From positions 1-6,090 of the forward strand of contig JAFXWT010000144.1 of assembly GCA_017542695.1 (NCBI GenBank): a stretch of DNA of 6,090 nucleotides, read 5' to 3'. Positions 1 through 5,834 of the stretch are shown here, in pieces. The notes beneath the pieces are model-generated. The model had not been told where the DNA came from. It made no database searches and saw only the letters and a program-made list of their open reading frames with translations. Within the stretch, counting starts at the first letter, position 1. Each line of letters begins with the position of its first letter. The position numbers were made by a program, and so were the translations under genes. This DNA is from Clostridia bacterium. GTDB lineage: Bacteria; Bacillota_A; Clostridia; Oscillospirales; CAG-272.

Positions 1-507
1 AAAACCCCCGATCTTGCGCAGTCCCGTTTCATACTCCTCGTCCCCGTGAATAACTATGTTTTTGCCGTCGCTTTTGAGATTTGAGCATATTGAACCCGCG
101 CCCATGTGCGCGTCATTTCCAAGGATAGAGTCGCCGACGTAGTTATAGTGCGGGACTTGCACGTGACGGAGAAGAATGCAGTTTTTCAGTTCCGATGAAT
201 TGCCGATCACGCAATCGGGGCCTGTTATGACGTTTCCGCGGATGAATGCGCCGGGGCGCACCTCGGTGTTGTCGCCGAGGATGACGAAGCCCTCGATCGT
301 CGCGGTTTTTGATATCTTCACGTTTTTACCGACGAGGATAGTGTCGCCGTATTTTTCAAATCCGTCAACGCCCGTTTCAATGAGGTTTTTAATGAAATCT
401 TTTATCCTCGGAAGAATTTCCCATGGGTATTTTGCCGAGGCGAAAACGCCCGCGAGGTATTCGACATCGCAATCAAAAAGTTCGCTTGTATGCACGTTTT
501 TTCTCAT
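1..507 (-). CDS. Left-handed beta-helix protein, GlmU acetyltransferase-like (3' end outside window)
   Basis: The reading frame starts at ATG 507-505 and stays open for 169 codons to the window edge, so the C-terminus is missing. Residues 1-50 are a helical lead-in. From about residue 55 the protein has hexapeptide-repeat character (ILVGKNVKISKTATIEGFVI), typical of left-handed beta-helix acyltransferases. The stretch VPHYNYVGDSILG (118-130) followed by MGAGSICSN (135-143) aligns by eye with the GlmU C-terminal active-site region, and His120 falls where the catalytic histidine of GlmU lies. There is no N-terminal nucleotidyltransferase domain, although clostridial relatives are often annotated as UDP-N-acetylglucosamine pyrophosphorylase. 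The gene starts 1 nt after the glmM stop, so co-transcription and probably translational coupling are expected. The nearest purine-rich site (AAAGGA) is rather far upstream. The likely role is acetylation or a related step on an amino-sugar phosphate; the exact reaction is inferred, and another acyltransferase substrate is possible. Confidence 0.85.
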   Translation of the reverse strand, partial: MRKNVHTSELFDCDVEYLAGVFASAKYPWEILPRIKDFIKNLIETGVDGFEKYGDTILVGKNVKISKTATIEGFVILGDNTEVRPGAFIRGNVITGPDCVIGNSSELKNCILLRHVQVPHYNYVGDSILGNDAHMGAGSICSNLKSDGKNIVIHGDEEYETGLRKIGGF

Positions 508-508
508 A

Positions 509-2149
509 TCAACCGATCTCGTATCCTTTCTTTTTCAAGACGGAATAGATCTTTTCGATATACGCGTCGCAAAGTTCTTCCGTCTCGCATTCAGCCATTA
601 TCCTGATGAGAGGTTCCGTGCCGCTGCGGCGTAAAAGCACACGACCCGCGTCACCGATCTTTTTCAGACATTCGTCAACTTTGGTTTTGATATCTTCATC
701 AGCCATGACCGCGTCCTTGCTTTGTACGCGGATGTTTTTCGTCTTTTGCGGGTAGAGTTTCACGGGCGCGACGAGAGACGAGAGAGTAGCTTTTCTGTCG
801 AGCATTTCCTCTGTCACCATGATGGCGGTGAGCAGACCGTCGCCCGTCGTCGCGTATTTCTTCATTATTATATGTCCCGACTGCTCACCGCCGAGGCGGT
901 AGCCGTTTTTCTGCATACATTCGTAGACGAAGCGGTCGCCGACGCTCGTCTGCACATTGGAGATGCCGACGGCTTTCAGCGCCTTTGTCAGTCCGCTGTT
1001 CGACATAACAGTCGTAACGACCGTATCTTTGTCGAGCATTCCTTTATCTTTGAGGCGGTTCGCGAGGACATATATTATCTTGTCGCCGTCGACAACGTCG
1101 CCGTTTTCATCGACTGCGATACAGCGATCGGCGTCTCCGTCGAACGCGAAGCCGACGTCGAGATGATTTTCAACGACGAGATTTTGCAGCGCCTCGATGT
1201 GCGTTGAGCCGACGCCGAGATTTACGTTTATACCGTCGGGCGAGCTGCCGATGACGTAAGTTTTTGCGCCCAGCGCCTCAAAAATCGCTTTTGCAAGCGA
1301 CCATGACGCACCGTTCGCGCAGTCGAGACCGATGCGAAGGTTGCGGTACGAGTGAGACGCGAGCGAAACGAGGTAGCCGACATATCTGTTGCGCCCCGCG
1401 AAGTAGTCGACGATACACCCCACTCTGTCGCGCTTTGCGAATGGCAGATCGGGCGCGCCAACGTCGAGCTTTTCCATTTCGCCGTCGAGGTACGCTTCGA
1501 TGAGATACGCCTCCGCGTCGTCGAGTTTTTCGCCATAACGGTTGATGACTTTGATGCCGTTGTCGTAGAACGGGTTGTGCGACGCGGTGATCATGATGCC
1601 GCAGTCAAATTCGTCCATGCGCGTGATGTACGACACCGAAGGTGTCGTCGTGACGTGAAGAATGTAAGCATTCGCGCCCGACGAGGCGATGCCTGCCGCT
1701 ATCGAGTATTCGAGCATATAGCTCGAGCGGCGCGTGTCCTTTCCGATGACGATCCTCGGGCGGTAGTTCGGCTTTGTGCATCCCGAAAGAGCGGACGCGT
1801 AGTACCAACCGAGGAAGCGACCGACCTTGTACGCCTGATCTGATGTGAGGTCGACGTTCGCTTCGCCGCGGAAGCCGTCCGTGCCGAAATATTTATTGCC
1901 GTGCTCGCGCGCGTCGTTGCTCTTAACGTTCGGCGCGTCGCCGCCTATTACTATATCATCTCTCAGCATTTCGTCCGCCGAAACCGAAAACATGTCGCAG
2001 AGCGCGATGATCTTCTCGATCTGCGGCTGTGCCTGATCCTGCTCCCATTTTGAGACGGACTGGCGCGATACGTCGAGGCGCTCCGCAAGCTGCTCCTGCG
2101 AGATTTTCGCCTTTGTTCTGAGATACGTTATTTTTTCTCCTGTGGTCAT
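509..2149 (-). CDS. glmM: Phosphoglucosamine mutase with N-terminal XRE helix-turn-helix domain
   Basis: The 546-residue protein joins two domains. Residues 6-62 are an XRE/Cro-like helix-turn-helix: SQEQLAERL is the first helix and VSRQSVSKWE (27-36) the recognition helix. A linker (about 63-86) leads into a complete alpha-D-phosphohexomutase. That part has the GlmM N-terminal signature YFGTDGFRG (87-95), the phosphoserine loop TASHNP with catalytic Ser190, the metal loop DGDADR (337-342), the sugar-binding loop GEQSGH (421-426) and the phosphate-binding RRSGTEP (507-513). GlmM converts glucosamine-6-phosphate to glucosamine-1-phosphate in the cytoplasm for UDP-GlcNAc synthesis. The usual length is about 450 residues, so the excess is the DNA-binding domain. 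The start at 2149 is supported by GGGAG 8 nt upstream and a good promoter; the next in-frame Met (61) would lose the HTH and has no clear SD. All catalytic loops are intact, so enzyme activity is likely. DNA binding and autoregulation are inferred. Confidence 0.95.
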   Translation of the reverse strand: MTTGEKITYLRTKAKISQEQLAERLDVSRQSVSKWEQDQAQPQIEKIIALCDMFSVSADEMLRDDIVIGGDAPNVKSNDAREHGNKYFGTDGFRGEANVDLTSDQAYKVGRFLGWYYASALSGCTKPNYRPRIVIGKDTRRSSYMLEYSIAAGIASSGANAYILHVTTTPSVSYITRMDEFDCGIMITASHNPFYDNGIKVINRYGEKLDDAEAYLIEAYLDGEMEKLDVGAPDLPFAKRDRVGCIVDYFAGRNRYVGYLVSLASHSYRNLRIGLDCANGASWSLAKAIFEALGAKTYVIGSSPDGINVNLGVGSTHIEALQNLVVENHLDVGFAFDGDADRCIAVDENGDVVDGDKIIYVLANRLKDKGMLDKDTVVTTVMSNSGLTKALKAVGISNVQTSVGDRFVYECMQKNGYRLGGEQSGHIIMKKYATTGDGLLTAIMVTEEMLDRKATLSSLVAPVKLYPQKTKNIRVQSKDAVMADEDIKTKVDECLKKIGDAGRVLLRRSGTEPLIRIMAECETEELCDAYIEKIYSVLKKKGYEIG

Positions 2150-2157
2150 TATATTTT

Positions 2158-2162
2158 CTCCC
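2158..2162 (-). promoter_or_regulatory. Ribosome binding site of HTH-glmM
   Basis: GGGAG read on the minus strand, 8 nt before the ATG at 2149. It decides the start in favour of the full HTH-containing protein over an internal Met. Confidence 0.8.
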
Positions 2163-2181
2163 GAATTTGTTATTATATACT

Positions 2182-2210
2182 ATTATACACTGCGCGACGG
2201 CGCGTGTCTA
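2182..2210 (-). promoter_or_regulatory. SigA-type promoter of the HTH-glmM operon
   Basis: On the minus strand the -35 TAGACA (2210-2205) and the -10 TATAAT (2187-2182) are separated by 17 nt: five of six and six of six matches to consensus. Transcription would start near 2175, giving a short leader of about 25 nt. A second TATAAT lies 10 nt downstream (2177-2172), inside the near-duplicated decamer TATTATATAC/TATTATACAC on the plus strand. It lacks an obvious -35 partner. Confidence 0.8.
2187..2207. promoter_or_regulatory. Imperfect palindrome in the glmM promoter spacer (candidate operator)
   Basis: Plus-strand arms ACAC-T-GCGC and GCGC-GTGT flank a 4-nt centre GACG; all eight arm positions pair, with one extra T in the left arm. 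It fills the 17-nt spacer and touches both the -10 and the -35, in an otherwise AT-rich region. A repressor bound here would block the promoter. The HTH domain of the gene product is the obvious candidate, but that link is inferred. Confidence 0.4.
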
Positions 2211-2395
2211 CCAATCGAACGAAAAAATATTTGTCAACCGCGAGTTGCTTTTTGCGTTTTTTCAACGTATAAAAGTAGTTTATGTGAAAAAATAAGGTAA
2301 AAACAGTCGATTTTTATCGAAAAAGCAAAACGAGGTTGACAAACACAAGCTCGATCGTTTGCTGTGAATTTTTTTGAAAAAATTGGAAAAAACTA
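2211..2395. other. AT-rich intergenic region between divergent transcription units
   Basis: No coding frame is convincing here. The stretch is rich in A and T runs (18 of 60 G+C at 2281-2340). It contains a perfect 8-bp inverted repeat of AATTTTTT and AAAAAATT around TG (2367-2384), just upstream of the lysine-riboswitch promoter. This could act as an UP element or intrinsic bend. A weak promoter-like pair, TTGCTT (2245-2250) and TATAAA (2268-2273) with 17-nt spacing, is also present but not compelling. Confidence 0.5.
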
Positions 2396-2424
2396 TTGAA
2401 ATTACACGTAATATGTGATATTAT
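2396..2424 (+). promoter_or_regulatory. Extended -10 promoter for the lysine riboswitch/transporter unit
   Basis: TTGAAA (2396-2401), a 17-nt spacer, then TATTAT (2419-2424) preceded by TGA, an extended -10 element. A-tracts lie directly upstream. The predicted start near 2431 puts the whole riboswitch aptamer in the leader. Confidence 0.8.
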
Positions 2425-2447
2425 AGAGAAAACGTGAATATTGTTTT

Positions 2448-2613
2448 GTATGATAGAGGCGCAAAGCGCAAGAGTAACCCGAAATCATGAAAAGGTGCAG
2501 AACGGGCGAAGAGGCGTTTTGCCGAAAGTGCCCTGCTCCGCCTTTGAGTCCGGCTCTTGGGGTGTATTCCGAAAGGATGCACACTGTCACATAATGTGGA
2601 GCGCTATCTTTAC
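2448..2613 (+). promoter_or_regulatory. Lysine riboswitch (L-box) aptamer
   Basis: The leader matches the L-box consensus in order: GATAGAGGCGC opening P1, AAGAGTAA (loop E-like), GCCGAAAG, a GAAA-capped P4 hairpin (GGTGTATTCC/GGATGCAC), CACTGTCAC starting P5 (CACA/TGTG), and GGAGCGCTATCTT closing P1. P1 pairs GATAG (2452-2456) with CTATC (2604-2608) and may extend by GTA/TAC. P2 pairs GGC/GCC and AAAGCGC (2463-2469)/GCGTTTT (2514-2520). P3 may pair AGTGCC (2527-2532) with GGCTCT (2552-2557). The class binds L-lysine and represses lysine synthesis or uptake genes. The distal P2 arm is shorter than in Bacillus lysC. Confidence 0.94.
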
Positions 2614-2655
2614 TTCAAAGACTCTTTTCGCCATGACGAAAAATCGACCGTGAAG
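2613..2655 (+). promoter_or_regulatory. Putative antiterminator of the lysine riboswitch
   Basis: CTTCA (2613-2617) can pair with TGAAG (2651-2655), which belongs to the 5' arm of the downstream terminator. The pairing encloses a second hairpin, TTTTCG (2625-2630) with CGAAAA (2637-2642). Forming this structure would prevent the terminator. It abuts the P1 3' strand, as expected for a lysine-off switch. The pairing is short and is inferred by eye. Confidence 0.4.
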
Positions 2656-2688
2656 GTGCGCAAGCATATTTCACGGTTTTTGTTTTTT
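2646..2688 (+). terminator. Intrinsic terminator, expression platform of the lysine riboswitch
   Basis: ACCGTGAA (2647-2654) pairs with TTCACGGT (2670-2677). The apex is TGC-GCAA-GCA, and T5-G-T6 follows. It lies between aptamer and gene, so lysine binding is expected to favour termination before the transporter is transcribed. Confidence 0.9.
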
Positions 2689-2689
2689 C

Positions 2690-2695
2690 AGGAGG
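2690..2695 (+). promoter_or_regulatory. Ribosome binding site of the NhaC-family transporter
   Basis: A perfect AGGAGG 5 nt before ATG 2701, just beyond the terminator. It fixes the start and rules out the upstream in-frame ATG at 2557, which lies inside the riboswitch. Confidence 0.92.
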
Positions 2696-2700
2696 GCTTT

Positions 2701-4395
2701 ATGAACAAGAAAAAACTGATCTCTCTGATTGCGATCCTCGCCCTTATCGTTGCGCTTATCCTGTGCAGCGTTCTTGTGCGTGCGGGCGAAACGCACGTAT
2801 GTCATACCTGCGACGGAACGGGCGTCGTCGATGAGGCGGTATGCGAGGACTGCGAGGGAGCGGGAGTCGTCCCGTCGGAAAGCAATTATTCCGAGACATT
2901 CGTAGCGCTTGTACCGCCGATCATCGCGATCGTGCTCGCGCTTATCACAAAAGAGGTTTATTCTTCCCTGCTCGTCGGCATTATCGTCGGCGGAGCGCTG
3001 ATGGCGAATTACAATCCCATCACGGCGACGAAGCTCATCGTCGAGGACGGACTTATCTCTGCCGTCGCGGACACCGCGGGAATATTCATCTTCCTTGTGC
3101 TTCTCGGCATCCTCGTCGCGCTGATAAACAAGGCGGGCGGCTCGCGCGCATTCGGCAGATGGGCTGAAAAGAATATCAAGACGAAAGCCGGCGCGATGAT
3201 AGCGACGTTCTTCCTCGGCGTGCTCATCTTCATCGACGACTATTTCAACTGTCTGACTGTCGGTTCGGTAATGCGTCCCGTCACCGACGCGCACAAGATA
3301 TCGCGCGTCAAGCTCGCGTACCTTATCGACGCAACTGCGGCTCCGATATGTATGATCGCTCCCATATCGTCTTGGGCGGCGGCTGTCGCGCAATACGTTG
3401 AGGACGGTCAGGGACTGAAATTCTTTATCATGGCGATACCGTACAACTTCTATTCGCTGCTGACACTCGTATTCATCATCGGCATCGCGCTGTTCGGATT
3501 TGACTACGGCAAGATGTCAAGCTTTGAAATCAAGGCGCAAAACGGCGACGTCATCGGCAACACTGACGTTGCAACGTCGAGCGAAAAAGCCGATGACAAT
3601 TCACGCGGCAAGGTGTTCGACCTTATCATTCCGATAGTCGTGCTCATTTTGTCGTGCGTTTTCGCGCTTATACATAACGGCGGATTCTTTGAAAACGGCG
3701 GCGATTATTATCATGATCTGTCCGGCGCGTTCGGAAATACAGACGCGACCGTCGCTCTTCCGATAGGCGCGGGTATCGCGCTCATCGTGATCGTCGTTTA
3801 CCTGCTCGCAAGACGGCTCGTAAGTTTCACGGACGCGATGAAATCCGTTCCGAAAGGATTTGTGGCGATGGTTCCCGCTATCATCATTCTGACGTTCGCA
3901 ACGGCGCTCAAAAATATAACGGGGCTTCTCGGTGCGAAATACTTCGTCGCGGGACTGCTCGAAAACGCATCGGGACTCATGTCGTTCCTGCCCGCGATAA
4001 TCTTCCTTGTCGCGCTCGGTCTTTCGTTCTCGACAGGTACGTCGTGGGGTACGTTCGGCATTCTTATTCCGATCGTTGCGACGGGAATCGGGCTTGACAC
4101 CGAGCTCGGCATCATTTCCATGTCGGCGTGCCTTGCGGGTTCCGTTTGCGGCGACCACTGCTCGCCTATCTCAGACACTACGATCATGGCTTCCGCAGGG
4201 GCTGAATGCAACCACGTCAACCACGTCGAAACGCAGCTTCCGTATGCGCTCACCGTCGCCGGATTGTCGTTTGCGTGCTATCTGATCGCGGGATTTGTCA
4301 AGAGCGCATGGATCGTGCTCCCGATAGGGATCGCGCTCACGGTCGTGACGCTGATCGTGCTCAAAAAGGTAACGAAGAAGAAACAAAGCGTGTAA
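2701..4395 (+). CDS. NhaC-superfamily transporter under lysine riboswitch control (probable lysine transporter, LysW-type)
   Basis: This 564-residue polytopic membrane protein has the NhaC/ion-transporter family features. Hydrophobic segments run from about residue 66 to 556. IFIDDYFN (177-184) lies in a polar membrane motif, TGTSWGTFGILIPI (445-458) follows later, and the strong signature GDHCSPISDTT (484-494) is followed by NHVNHV. Members exchange Na+ or H+ for small organic solutes or amino acids across the cytoplasmic membrane. The lysine riboswitch upstream indicates lysine as substrate, as proposed for LysW in comparative studies of L-box regulons; the sequence alone does not prove substrate or direction. 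Odd feature: before the usual core there is a signal-anchor-like segment (6-26, possible cleavage after VRA at 28) and a hydrophilic loop with two DnaJ-type motifs, CHTCDGTG (34-41) and CEDCEGAG (48-55), a likely metal site outside the membrane. The gene is monocistronic, closed by a strong terminator. Confidence 0.92.
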   Translation: MNKKKLISLIAILALIVALILCSVLVRAGETHVCHTCDGTGVVDEAVCEDCEGAGVVPSESNYSETFVALVPPIIAIVLALITKEVYSSLLVGIIVGGALMANYNPITATKLIVEDGLISAVADTAGIFIFLVLLGILVALINKAGGSRAFGRWAEKNIKTKAGAMIATFFLGVLIFIDDYFNCLTVGSVMRPVTDAHKISRVKLAYLIDATAAPICMIAPISSWAAAVAQYVEDGQGLKFFIMAIPYNFYSLLTLVFIIGIALFGFDYGKMSSFEIKAQNGDVIGNTDVATSSEKADDNSRGKVFDLIIPIVVLILSCVFALIHNGGFFENGGDYYHDLSGAFGNTDATVALPIGAGIALIVIVVYLLARRLVSFTDAMKSVPKGFVAMVPAIIILTFATALKNITGLLGAKYFVAGLLENASGLMSFLPAIIFLVALGLSFSTGTSWGTFGILIPIVATGIGLDTELGIISMSACLAGSVCGDHCSPISDTTIMASAGAECNHVNHVETQLPYALTVAGLSFACYLIAGFVKSAWIVLPIGIALTVVTLIVLKKVTKKKQSV

Positions 4396-4401
4396 AAATA
4401 C

Positions 4402-4436
4402 AATACGGTGCCGCTTTCGCGGCACCGTATTTTTTG
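4402..4436 (+). terminator. Strong intrinsic terminator after the transporter
   Basis: A perfect 13-bp stem (4402-4414 with 4419-4431) closed by a TTTC loop and followed by a run of T. It starts 6 nt after the stop codon and insulates the downstream promoter. Confidence 0.96.
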
Positions 4437-4458
4437 TTCAAAAAAACGGCAAATATAC

Positions 4459-4487
4459 TTGACATTTTATTGGCAATGCTTTATAAT
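4459..4487 (+). promoter_or_regulatory. Perfect-consensus SigA promoter for the tandem paralog operon
   Basis: TTGACA (4459-4464), a 17-nt spacer and TATAAT (4482-4487): both hexamers match consensus fully. The start site is expected near 4494, about 43 nt before the first ATG. No operator-like repeat is evident, so constitutive, fairly strong expression is likely. Confidence 0.92.
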
Positions 4488-4536
4488 GAAAATAGTATTG
4501 GTATTTTGAAAAACAAATCACAAGCGTGAGGTCGTT

Positions 4537-5100
4537 ATGAAAAATAAGAAAACAATTATTATTTCCGTAGTTGTAGCAGTCTTTCTTTTATTGATTTTGA
4601 TCGTTAATATTCCTGATATCATTTGGAATATCAAGCATCCGCATGACGCGCAAGGAAACTATTACAGCATCGATGATTTAAGAGAAGATATTGACAGAGA
4701 TAATAAAAAATATCGTGATAATGTACCGACTTATTATGAGAATTGCGAATATTTATTCTCCAAAGACTTTAACGACATTATTGTGGATTTCGTAATAAAG
4801 GACAATTTATTCATAGTAGTTAGGATAAACTGTATCAAAGAGAGCAATGTCGCAAAGTACGGGATGCTTTCAAGCGCATCCACACGTCTTGATTATATGG
4901 TGAACGAATTAAATGACAAAAACGATTACAAGTGGCACACAGTACTACCCGGTATTCTATCGCCCGCAAATTCAACACAAGTACAATGGTGCATTGTAAG
5001 CGAATCGTCCGGACTTTATGATGAAAAATATGAGTCGTTCAAATTTGAATACAGTGGCGAAACATATTACATCTTATATGAGATCATATCGAATAAATAG
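4537..5100 (+). CDS. Single-span membrane-anchored protein of unknown function (paralog 1)
   Basis: I do not recognise this 187-residue protein. Lysines at the N-terminus precede one hydrophobic segment (about 6-28). This suggests an uncleaved signal anchor with residues from 30 onward outside the cell; no lipobox is visible. The extracytoplasmic part begins HPHDAQGNYYSIDDL (34-48) and ends with ESSGLYDEKYESFKF (156-170) and GETYYILYE. Beta-rich alternation in the middle suggests a small globular domain. Cys70 and Cys152 are conserved in the downstream paralog and could form a disulfide; Cys99 is not conserved. The start is supported by GTGAGG 5 nt upstream and the perfect promoter. Composition is AT-rich compared with the genes to the left, which suggests accessory or transferred DNA. 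It is very probably co-transcribed with the next gene. Possible roles such as an immunity or envelope protein are guesses. Confidence 0.88.
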   Translation: MKNKKTIIISVVVAVFLLLILIVNIPDIIWNIKHPHDAQGNYYSIDDLREDIDRDNKKYRDNVPTYYENCEYLFSKDFNDIIVDFVIKDNLFIVVRINCIKESNVAKYGMLSSASTRLDYMVNELNDKNDYKWHTVLPGILSPANSTQVQWCIVSESSGLYDEKYESFKFEYSGETYYILYEIISNK

Positions 5101-5128
5101 TTTTCCGAAAATTTTAATAGCGTCGCGC
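4984..5128 (+). repeat. Near-identical 3' block, copy 1
   Basis: This 145-nt block covers the last 39 codons including the stop plus 28 nt of untranslated sequence. It matches 5601-5745 at 136 positions by hand alignment, without gaps. All nine differences lie in the coding part; the 28 nt after the stop are identical. Upstream parts of the two genes are clearly more diverged. Confidence 0.9.
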
Positions 5129-5146
5129 TAAAAATGCGCGACGCTA
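5118..5146 (+). other. Perfect 11-bp hairpin without U-tract, after paralog 1
   Basis: TAGCGTCGCGC (5118-5128) pairs fully with 5136-5146 around a 7-nt AT loop. It is followed by GCGAG rather than T residues, so it should not terminate efficiently. It may serve as a 3' stabiliser or processing site between two co-transcribed genes. It is homologous to the terminator after paralog 2. Confidence 0.85.
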
Positions 5147-5174
5147 GCGAGTTACGCAAAATAAAAAACATTTT

Positions 5175-5180
5175 GGGGAG
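5175..5180 (+). promoter_or_regulatory. Ribosome binding site of paralog 2
   Basis: GGGGAG, 6 nt before ATG 5187. No convincing promoter is visible in the 86-nt gap, so translation is probably from the upstream transcript. Confidence 0.75.
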
Positions 5181-5186
5181 ATATTT

Positions 5187-5717
5187 ATGAAAAAAAAGTT
5201 GGTCACTATATGTATTGTCGTTGCCTTCATTTGTTTAATTACGTATTTGCTTATTCCGAAGATAATCGATAATATTCAACATCCTCATGACTTGCAAGGT
5301 AATTATTACAATATAGACGATTTGAGAGATGATATAGACAAAAACAGAAAACCAACATATTATAAAGATTGTATCTATTTATTTTCAAAAGATTTTGGGG
5401 ATGTGACAATCGATTTTACCATAAAGCCAAAGCAAATAAGTATAATAAAAATCAGTCATATTAAAGATATTAATGGCATAACAAAATACGGCTATTTGAC
5501 AGGCACAGCAGGTGAATTGGATTATATTATCGCTGAATCAAAAGACGCATATGATTGGAATAAATTTGCTTCTGTTCTGATGCCTAATACAACAACTATA
5601 CAATGGTGCATTGTAAACGAATCGTCCGGACTTTATGATGAAAAATACGAGTCGTTCAAATTCGAATACAACGGCGAAACATATTACATACTATATGAGG
5701 TCATGTCGAATAAATAG
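5187..5717 (+). CDS. Single-span membrane-anchored protein of unknown function (paralog 2)
   Basis: A 176-residue paralog of the preceding gene product with the same architecture. A short KKK N-terminus is followed by one hydrophobic segment (about 5-24), then HPHDLQGNYYNIDDLRDDI (32-50). A variable middle has a few small deletions relative to paralog 1. The C-terminus (139-176) is nearly identical: 34 of the last 39 residues match by eye. Cys62 and Cys141 correspond to Cys70 and Cys152 of paralog 1. Cys9 and Cys16 lie in the membrane segment and do not form a standard lipobox. The shared anchor and shared end with a divergent middle suggest duplication followed by diversification of the central region. 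Function unknown. The gene closes the operon with a proper terminator. Confidence 0.88.
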   Translation: MKKKLVTICIVVAFICLITYLLIPKIIDNIQHPHDLQGNYYNIDDLRDDIDKNRKPTYYKDCIYLFSKDFGDVTIDFTIKPKQISIIKISHIKDINGITKYGYLTGTAGELDYIIAESKDAYDWNKFASVLMPNTTTIQWCIVNESSGLYDEKYESFKFEYNGETYYILYEVMSNK

Positions 5718-5745
5718 TTTTCCGAAAATTTTAATAGCGTCGCGC
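5601..5745 (+). repeat. Near-identical 3' block, copy 2
   Basis: Partner of 4984-5128. Identity is complete from the stop codon to the first arm of the hairpin and ends abruptly inside the hairpin loop. Confidence 0.9.
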
Positions 5746-5769
5746 AAAATTTGCACGACGCTATTTTTT
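5733..5769 (+). terminator. Intrinsic terminator of the tandem paralog operon
   Basis: AATAGCGTCG (5733-5742) pairs with 5756-5765. After a C-A mismatch, GCA pairs with TGC. Six T residues follow (5764-5769), then G and more T. Confidence 0.9.
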
Positions 5770-5834
5770 GTTTTTATTTATTAAGATGTTTTTCTTTTCT
5801 TAAATGTCCTGCTTTTGTCCATATTTATGAATAA
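5770..5834. other. AT-rich spacer, no feature recognised
   Basis: T-rich sequence after the terminator. An ATG at 5827 has no Shine-Dalgarno site, and no convincing promoter is seen. Confidence 0.4.

Noticed and set aside
176..634. Plus-strand open frame of 152 codons
   Set aside because: It lies opposite the minus-strand GlmU-like and glmM genes, has no ribosome binding site and no recognisable domain.
722..1843. Several plus-strand open frames opposite glmM
   Set aside because: Antisense frames of a clear enzyme gene; composition reflects the complementary GC-rich codons.
2336..2341. Consensus TTGACA upstream of the riboswitch
   Set aside because: No -10 element at a suitable distance; the pair 2396-2424 is much better.
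2402..2653. Small open frames on both strands over the leader
   Set aside because: They overlap the lysine aptamer and promoter, which explain the sequence better.
2557..2700. Longer start for the transporter at ATG 2557 (612 residues)
   Set aside because: The added 48 codons lie inside the riboswitch and its terminator, and the perfect AGGAGG sits before ATG 2701.
2671..3393. Minus-strand open frame of 240 codons
   Set aside because: Antisense to the transporter; rich in Arg and Asp as expected from reversed hydrophobic codons, with no domain.
3601..4425. Minus-strand frames opposite the end of the transporter
   Set aside because: Shadows of the NhaC-family gene with charged low-complexity sequence and no start signals.
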